From Siphonodentalium dalli (Eukaryota > Mollusca > Scaphopoda > Gadilida > Siphonodentaliidae), in assembly GCA_032622095.1 (NCBI GenBank), contig CP136064.1, positions 254,884,484-254,948,483 on the forward strand: a DNA stretch of 64,000 nucleotides, read 5' to 3'. Below, one piece after another: positions 57,820 to 64,000 of this stretch. The notes under the pieces were generated by a model, which saw nothing but the letters and a program-made list of their open reading frames with translations, did not search any database and was not told the DNA's origin. The position numbers and the translations under genes were made by a program. Position 1 is the first letter of the stretch. Every line of letters starts with the position of its first letter.

Positions 57820-59110
57820 ACACTATTTACAAAGGTTTGGGAGTTATCGCAAAGATTTGCTCCCCTGGCTGTGAATGACCAATCGGTCTATTTTAGCATG
57901 TCCGGGCAATTATAGAATGATAGGTTGTTCACTCAGACCTGTTTAAGATGTCTGATTTATAATGTTCACAGAAGCCCATTATCGGAAAAAAGCCTTTGCG
58001 ACAAATCTCAAACATCTTTGCGATAAATCGCAAAATATAATCACCCAGTACGTAGTCTGAGAGTTATCGTAAAGATGTTTGAGATTTATCTTTAAGGTTT
58101 GTGTGTTATCGCAAAGGTGTTTGTGATTTATCGCAAAGGTTTGCTCCCTCATCACTCATGCATCTGGCTGTGAATGACTGATCGGCCTATTTTAGTCCGA
58201 CCGGGCATAGATTGATAGGTTGTTCACTCAGATCTGTTTAAGATGTCTGATTTATAATATTCACAGAAGACCATTAGTGCCAAAAAACCTTTGCGACAAA
58301 TCTCAAACATCTTTGCGATAAATCAAAAAAATTATTCACACAGTACGTAGTCAGATTTATTGTAAAGATGTTTGAGATTTATCGTAATGGTTTGCGTGTT
58401 ATCGCGAAGGTGTTTGTGATTTTTCGCAAAGATTTGCTCCTCTCACCATTCTTGCATCTGGCTGTGAATGACTGATCGGTCTATTTTAGCCCGACCGTTG
58501 CTAATTGATAAGTTGTTCACGGAGACCTGTTTAAGATGGCTGATTTATAATGTTTACACACAAATTAAGAAATTTTTAGCACAAAAAAAGTTTGCCACAA
58601 ATTTCAAACATGTTTGCGATAAATCGCAATATATAATCACCCAGTACGCAGTCTGAGAGTCATCGTAAAGATGTTTGAGATTTATCGTAAAAGGTTTGCG
58701 AGTTATCGCAAAGGTGTTTGTAATTTTCGCAAAGTTGTTTTATGATTTATCGCGAAGGTTTGCTCGCCTTATCCGACATGCATGCTGGCTGTCAAAGAAC
58801 GATCGGTCTATTTTAGCCCAACCATGCTATTATAGATCGATTGGTGGTCTACCCAGACCTGTTGAAGATGTCGGATTATATTTATATTTATACGGTCCAA
58901 GCCAATGCATGAAAATATATCTGCGATAAATCACAAACCATTGCGATTAATCGCAAACCTTTTGTAATAAATCGAAAACCTTTACACTAAATCGCATATA
59001 CCGGTACTCAAAGGTTTGCGATTTATTGCAAGGTAGATTTTTTATTTATCGGGCTATTCTAGATCGATTGGTGTTTCATCCAGACAAGTTTCAAGATGTT
59101 TGATTTATGT
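57820..59110. repeat. Satellite of about 300-bp units with palindromic core
   Basis: Four to five units contain 'tggctgtgaatgactgatcg', 'gtctattttagcccgacc', 'gataggttgttcactcagac', 'ctgtttaagatgtctgattt' and runs of the palindrome TTTGCGATAAATCGCAAA or its variants. Unit marks ('gatcggtctatttta') are at about 57881, 58181, 58474 and 58800, with a worn last unit at about 59045. Each unit holds four to six palindrome halves, alternating 'gagttatcgcaaaggt' and 'gataaatcgcaaa'. No reading frame persists. Confidence 0.85.
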
Positions 59111-59419
59111 TTACCTAATATTATTGCACACAAATTAAGAAATTATTTTTGGACATTCAGACCAATATTACTCCACATGCAGGAAACGGGGAATCCTGAA
59201 ATCGAGATATTAAACTTTGATTTAAGTACAAAATCACGATCAAGGTTCTATACTAATAAAAGTAATGCATGTATAATTCGGATTATTTCATTATCACTAT
59301 GCAATGGAGTGGTTTTGTACTTTATTCAATGTTTAAACGCCATAGCAACATTGGAATCTAACATGCCGCTTTGTTAAATTTGCTGTCGGCCATGTTTCGC
59401 AATTTCGAGTGCTTGGTAT

Positions 59420-59770
59420 CTGGGCAGGTTCTCCGCTAAGTACCTATATGCTTGGTTCTCTGAAGTACCACATTGCTAGGTATTATGCATAGTACCTAAA
59501 TACTTCAAGAGTACCTGTCTTTATATTCGGTAATATAATGGGTGTGTCAAGAAAGCGTGTATTTCTTGCACTTCATATCGTGTGCGTCATGGCTTAGGTG
59601 ACACAAAAGCGGAGTAGGTATTATATGCACAATGCCCGGATAGAACCTAAATATTTAGCAGGTAATCCAGAGTACCTAAGCTTTTGGTACTCCAGAGTAC
59701 CAAAAAGTTGGTACTCCCCCTGGGACAAAGCTTAGTACCTACGTAGGTACTCTGATGTACCTATTTTTTA
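59420..59770. repeat. Cluster of GTACC / GGTAC words
   Basis: About fifteen words of the AGTACCTA / TAGGTACT type occur in 350 bp in both orientations, e.g. 'gagtacctaagcttttggta' and 'cttagtacctacgtaggtac'. Spacing is irregular, so this is not a plain tandem repeat. Function unknown. Confidence 0.55.
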
Positions 59771-59774
59771 AAGA

Positions 59775-60400
59775 GTGTAAGACGTGCGTTGTAAGTTTTA
59801 ATCGAGAGGTGAGCTACAGTTATTCCCTAAATAATCGACTCATTAACCACAGCAGCATTATGAGTAACTTTTCAGGATTTAGTCTGAAATATAGCTTGTT
59901 GCGATTCATCGGAAAGCTCACAGTGAGAACTCTCCGATGAATGGCAACAAGCCATATTTCCAACTAAATCCTGGAAAGTTACCCATAATTCTGCTCTAGT
60001 TAAGGAGTCGATTATTTACGGCAATACTGTAACTATTGGTAGGTATGTAGATTCACCACATGAAATACACGTGCGGTGTAAGTTTTAATCGAGAGGTGAG
60101 GTAACTATTAGTAGTCATGTATATTCACCACAAGAAATACACGTGCGCTGTAAGTGTGTACCTTCATATAATGCGAATACAGGAACTAAAAATCCTACGC
60201 GAATCAGCCAACATGAAAACATCCAAACATATCCTGCTAAAATTTCTTAAATACTAAGTTATATACGGACGTTACTGTACTTCCCGAATGGACAGTTTAT
60301 CTCAAAAGCATGTTATACAATCGCCCACTGCTCTGTAACAGTATATATTCCGACACTCTCGTGCTGGGCCCTCGATATTTAAATAAAACCACCCATTGCG
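59775..60400 (+). repeat. Dispersed repeat R4, copy 2, internally duplicated
   Basis: 'Gtaagttttaatcgagaggt' occurs near 59790 and 60080, and a worn 'gtgcgctgtaagtgtgtacc' near 60147. The last part continues into 'gaaaacatccaa' and the downstream similarity with 150-470. A 179-bp MITE interrupts the first unit. Confidence 0.65.
59834..60012. mobile_element. 179-bp palindromic MITE, second copy, TA target duplication
   Basis: Same family and exactly the same length as 5592-5770, starting ATCGACTC and ending GAGTCGAT, with TA on both sides (59832-59833, 60013-60014). The arms are less perfect (for example 'gcagcattatgagtaac' against 'gttacccataattctgc'), so this copy is older or more mutated. 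It sits inside R4. Confidence 0.85.
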
Positions 60401-61009
60401 CTTCGTTTGTTAGCTATTGTTCGACGATGTTTGTTATATCGAGTAATATTTGTGTTTGACGAGTATGTTGTTCGGGTGGTCGGGGCACATAGCCGAGGGT
60501 TCCGTCTGTCTGTAGAGCCGTCTTCCCGCTTGTTTGAGTGGTCGGGCCTGGTAGTAATAAAGACACGTAGTTCTGCTATGCTTGGTCGTAGTTGGCTAGA
60601 TTGGCTCCTTCGAGCTGTATATCCACATCTAAATTAATTCAATTTCTTGAACATACCGACGTTGTTCAGACCTAATAATGGAAATACCACACCGGTAGAT
60701 GTATTGCACATATGTTCACTGCACACAAACATAACGGAACATGACTCACAGGTTAATTAAGAAATAACTCGTATTTATATTGAGGTTATGCATGCAGTAA
60801 TAACTGAATAATTTGAAGAAGGTTATATAACGAGCATTCGCGGCGTGATAGTAAATTGGTCTTCAAAAATTTCGGTTATAACTCATAACTTTAATAGAAA
60901 GAAGAGGTATTTCGTATAATTTAATCCGCCATTCACAAGAGAACCAACATAGGTGGAAGATATAATGACAACGAGCGACAAACTCATATATTGATTCCGA
61001 AAAGTTAAA
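60401..61009. other. No certain gene; 76-residue ORF
   Basis: The plus frame 60407-60637 is GC-richer and ends MLGRSWLDWLLRAVY, faintly like the LLGRDWL motif that follows the protease in Gypsy polyproteins. The evidence is too thin for a gene call. Confidence 0.25.
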
Positions 61010-61240
61010 TGCATGGATTGCCTTCCCGGTGGGTATTGCTGTAAAAATAGTCAAATCCATTAAAACTGCCTTAAACAGAAAGAATATTAAAATATGGCCA
61101 TAGTGTATTCTTATACCAATCATAAATATCGCGTAAATAGTAATATCAAAGTCAAGTTTGTGCGTTTTTTATGTAAACAAAAGCTAAATATTTTACAGAA
61201 CCTGGACTGTGTTTACAAATCACAGCGTATGAACCTGACA
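61010..61240 (+). repeat. Dispersed repeat R2, partial
   Basis: 'Ttgccttcccggtgggtatt', 'tgccttaaacagaaagaata', 'ttatgtaaacaaaagctaaa' and 'tgtgtttaca' follow the order of 49965-50200. The right half of R2 is missing. Confidence 0.65.
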
Positions 61241-61524
61241 ATAACATACAATTAACGAGATATTTATGATGCTATAAGAACAAAATATGTCTACATGTAT
61301 ATTTACTTGCGCCAGTCTATGCTGGACGAAAGTAAGTAATGTTTTCGGTCCGGATCTTTGTCTGTTTACTTGTCTGTCTTTCCGCGAATATGTTACGTCA
61401 TACCGGAAGTACACAGAGTGAAGAATGCACATGCGCTAATATGAAATGATTGCATCAATTGCAAGTTAAATAAATGGTAATAAATCGTAATAAATACAAA
61501 ATATTGCATGATTTCTTTCTGAAA

Positions 61525-61632
61525 ACCGATGAAGACGCCATGACGTCACGACCCACATCAGGACGCCACAAGCTACATGGGCGCGCAAAACACCAGACAT
61601 AATTATGTCGATGTCCAGACAGCTGAGACTCG
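61525..61632 (-). repeat. Dispersed repeat R7, copy 2
   Basis: The reverse complement reads 'gtctcagctgtctggacatc', 'ctggtgttttgcgcgcc', 'catgtagcttgtggcgtc' and 'gtgacgtcatggcg', matching 27690-27830. Confidence 0.6.
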
Positions 61633-62509
61633 TATTAAACGGACAGGCTAAACCATTCTAACTGCCGACAACTTCGTATTTTATTGTTATAAATAAATAT
61701 AAAGTGGACAATAGTACTGTCCATTTGAAGCCTATTTTATGTAACTTAAAACTCGGGAAATGTGTTGATTGAGATCATGTCTAAAGGATGTGTGCGGAAT
61801 CGATGTTTTTTCTCGCAAAGACAGTGAGGTGCGAACATATTTCTGGAAACATTCTTTGAAGTTCAAAACATATTCGAAAGATCCTGGTGCATATACATCA
61901 TGTCCGAAATAATGTCCGGCCAAACAGCGTGGTTCAATTGAGAAACAATTGCACTAAAAATGTGAATGTTGAAACATATGAATTATAAAATGCCTTATTA
62001 ATTAACTGGGAAAACAAGTTTTCTCATTCTCAACGCTATAGTCATTTTGAGTAGATGTTCCCCAAGAGTATAATACAGATCAGTCGCTAAGGTCATGTTC
62101 ACATTGACACACGGTTAATCAAAGACTACATAACCAATGATCGCGTGTCTTTTATTTATTTGTGTCGGTATTTGTAATTTACTTTGATGGTTTTTGCCAC
62201 TATAGTGCAGTGGCAGTTGATACCATTCTAGTCAAACTAGTAATTTAACCCAATTGGTTTAATATATTTATTAGCATCATCGGCAACCAATCGTCTTCAC
62301 GCCCTCCATATATATAATATGAACGATTCGATATTGTTTCATAAATATGCCAGACAACCCCTACGTATTACTGACACTATCGTTAGTGTAATAGATCAAC
62401 TTGAGATATTCTATCCGTATACACAAATATTTCAGCGATGGGTGAACTGAGATTTTATATCTAGATTTTTTAGGCAGCTCCAGTGAGTGCATTATTTTAA
62501 TAGTCTTTG
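61633..62509. other. No gene seen
   Basis: AT-rich; short ORFs only. A run of 'ccatatatataatatg' at about 62306. Confidence 0.4.
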
Positions 62510-62600
62510 TTTGTGGTAGTTTTAATGGGTGTGACTATTTTAACAGCAATACCCATCGCGAAGGCCATCTGTGCATTAAAAAAATGATCTCATCAATTCT
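62510..62600 (-). repeat. Dispersed repeat R2, inverted fragment
   Basis: The reverse complement gives 'ggccttcgcgatgggtattg', 'ctgttaaaatagtca' and 'cccattaaaactaccacaaa', matching the start of R2 at 61012 and 49977. Confidence 0.6.
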
Positions 62601-63689
62601 TCAGTTTTGATATTGGCTAGTGTCACGTGTTCGTGTACATTGTATATTTTATACCTCGGCCCTTGTTAGTTTCATTTTCGTGTAAGTTGTTATCACGGTT
62701 CTTGTCGATTGCTCTTGGCACGTGTCAACCGATGGTTAGCAGTGTGGTTATTGACAGGGCAGTCATAACGAAGGAATTGTGATGTAACATTGAAATCCTT
62801 TAAATCGCAGAAGGTAAGTTTTCATGTGCATTTGTTAGGCACGCGGTGTAGGCGTGGTCATATCACTCAATGCTAGCTTTCGAGTTATGGACTAATTGGT
62901 TGACATGTTCCATAGCAGACGGTAATCAAGGAATGTAGGTTATCGAGAAGACAAATAACCTTAAATGTTAATTGTGCGACAACCAATTTTTTATCGTATT
63001 CCATGGACTGATTGTCAATATCGTCATGTAATCAAACAAAGTAATGAATTAATAGTTACCTACTGCTATTGGTGTTTTCGTGAGTTGGAAGAATCTGAGC
63101 TCGGGCTGATGGCAGCGCCGTTAGACGAATGTATAATTCCCGCGTCCATGTTCTTCCCACAGTAGGTAATTACCATACACATCGTCACAATCAACCAAGT
63201 GGTCACTGCTTCTCACAACTCCATAACTATACTGCCTATTCTCGTCAGTGTCAATTACATTTCTAGCAAAACTGTCAGCCTAATAAAATTGCACAGAACG
63301 TGTATACGTGCATACGTATGAATAGCTTTTACATAAAGCTGAATAAATATTGTTTAAAGCAACTAATTGGAAAGAGAGCATGGAATTCCACGTTGATTGG
63401 TAATTTTGTTCATAATTGTGTCTATCATGCAGTTAATGTTATTTTACCTTTAAATGACGACTCTGCATATTAGAGTAGATGATGTTTGGAAGAATATACC
63501 GATACTGGAAAATCTTTGGAAGTTTTCGATAGTGAATGTTTACCAATTGGTTTATCATTGGGAACTATGAGAGGATAGGTCGATTTTTACGATCTCGTTA
63601 TATTGTCTAATTTTGTAGTTTTGAATACCGCCAAGATAATCACAAGTATTAATATTAAAAGAACATTCCCTTCAAATGTGGTATATATT
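62601..63689. other. No gene seen (about 1.1 kb)
   Basis: AT-rich; ORFs 62965-63165 and 63603-63800 are short and unrecognised. The latter runs into the R1 repeat. Confidence 0.4.
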
Positions 63690-64000
63690 CAGCATGTTCT
63701 CCCGAAAATCCGTACATTATCTTCTTATAATCGAACTTGTTTTATGTATATAATCTTTTTAGAATCGCCTCATTTTGAGTCAATAATGTGCAGTAAATGA
63801 GAGCATTTTAGTCACACTATCAACTCATAATGAAGCGATTCTAAGCCGTGTATGTGCGGAAATAATGGCAGCAAAAAAAACCGACGCACGACCGTTCAGG
63901 TGTACGCTCTTTAACACTGTGTTTGCACTGTGGCCCGCGCCATAAAAACTAAATAACTGATATGATTCATTATCTGCTTATTTCAGAATAAAATAATCCA
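63690..64000 (+). repeat. Dispersed repeat R1, cut by window end
   Basis: Contains the clearest internal palindrome of the family (63760-63843, TAGAATCGCCTCATTTTGAGT against ACTCATAATGAAGCGATTCTA), then 'ggtgtacgctctttaacac' and 'gcactgtggcccgcgcc', and 'ctgcttatttcagaataaaa' at the window edge. Confidence 0.7.

Noticed and set aside
60407-60637. Gypsy protease-RT linker (MLGRSWL motif)
   Set aside because: Only one short motif, no DTG/DSG active site and no neighbouring RT.
1-64000. CRISPR array or phage/bacterial defence system
   Set aside because: Tandem units are longer, variable and without unique spacers; all enzymes seen are animal retroelement types.

Overview
This window looks like a piece of nuclear genome from an AT-rich invertebrate animal. 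It has no bacterial operons, no long host ORFs and no rRNA or recognisable tRNA genes. It is crowded with decayed transposable elements of animal type: a Ngaro/DIRS-like tyrosine-recombinase retrotransposon, a Gypsy LTR element, Jockey/CR1-like LINEs, TA-flanked MITEs and a 9-bp-TSD TIR element. The lineage is inferred. The LINE tail of CTTAT repeats, the frequent ACATGTA and CCGGTA words, and the repeat types all suit a marine lophotrochozoan such as a mollusc, but the window does not prove this.

Layout. 0.1-17.2 kb is non-coding sequence with tandem repeats, four TIR/palindromic elements (5575-6551 with a nested 5592-5770; 8717-8861; 12008-12469; 13306-14479), a threonine-rich mucin-like exon on the minus strand (about 14584-15160) and a 52-64 bp satellite (15964-16401). 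17.58-23.44 kb is a Gypsy-type LTR retrotransposon with interrupted 5' LTR, tRNA-Leu primer-binding site, an SGNH-hydrolase-like region ahead of gag, a protease fused by deletion to the end of integrase, and a 3' LTR. 24.2-27.1 kb holds minus-strand exon-like segments with good splice donors, the best guess for a host gene. 28.4-32.1 kb holds three LINE remnants. 33.08-38.18 kb is a nearly complete but mutated Ngaro-like element with split direct repeats (A1, B1-A2, B2), inserted into a copy of another dispersed repeat. 38.5-51.7 kb is mostly tandem duplications with small LINE and Gypsy relics. 51.8-54.6 kb is a long composite repeat ending in a GACA microsatellite. 55.3-56.1 kb is a LINE RT relic. 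57.8-59.1 kb is a 300-bp satellite built on a TTTGCGATAAATCGCAAA palindrome. The remainder holds copies of families already seen earlier in the window.

Several repeat families recur. R1 has at least six copies and carries an internal inverted repeat. R2 occurs at 32.7 kb (split by the Ngaro element), 50.0, 61.0 and 62.5 kb. R3 is at 2.4 and 47.5 kb, R4 at 0.15 and 59.8 kb, R7 at 27.7 and 61.6 kb. The 179-bp TA-flanked palindrome is at 5.6 and 59.8 kb. An exon-like sequence about 310 bp long occurs twice in opposite orientations (13.7 kb inside the TIR element, 22.8-23.1 kb inside the Gypsy element); both copies carry stop codons.

Every mobile-element protein region here shows stops, frameshifts or deletions, so no element looks autonomous. 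All calls come from reading the sequence by eye; no alignment or database search was run.
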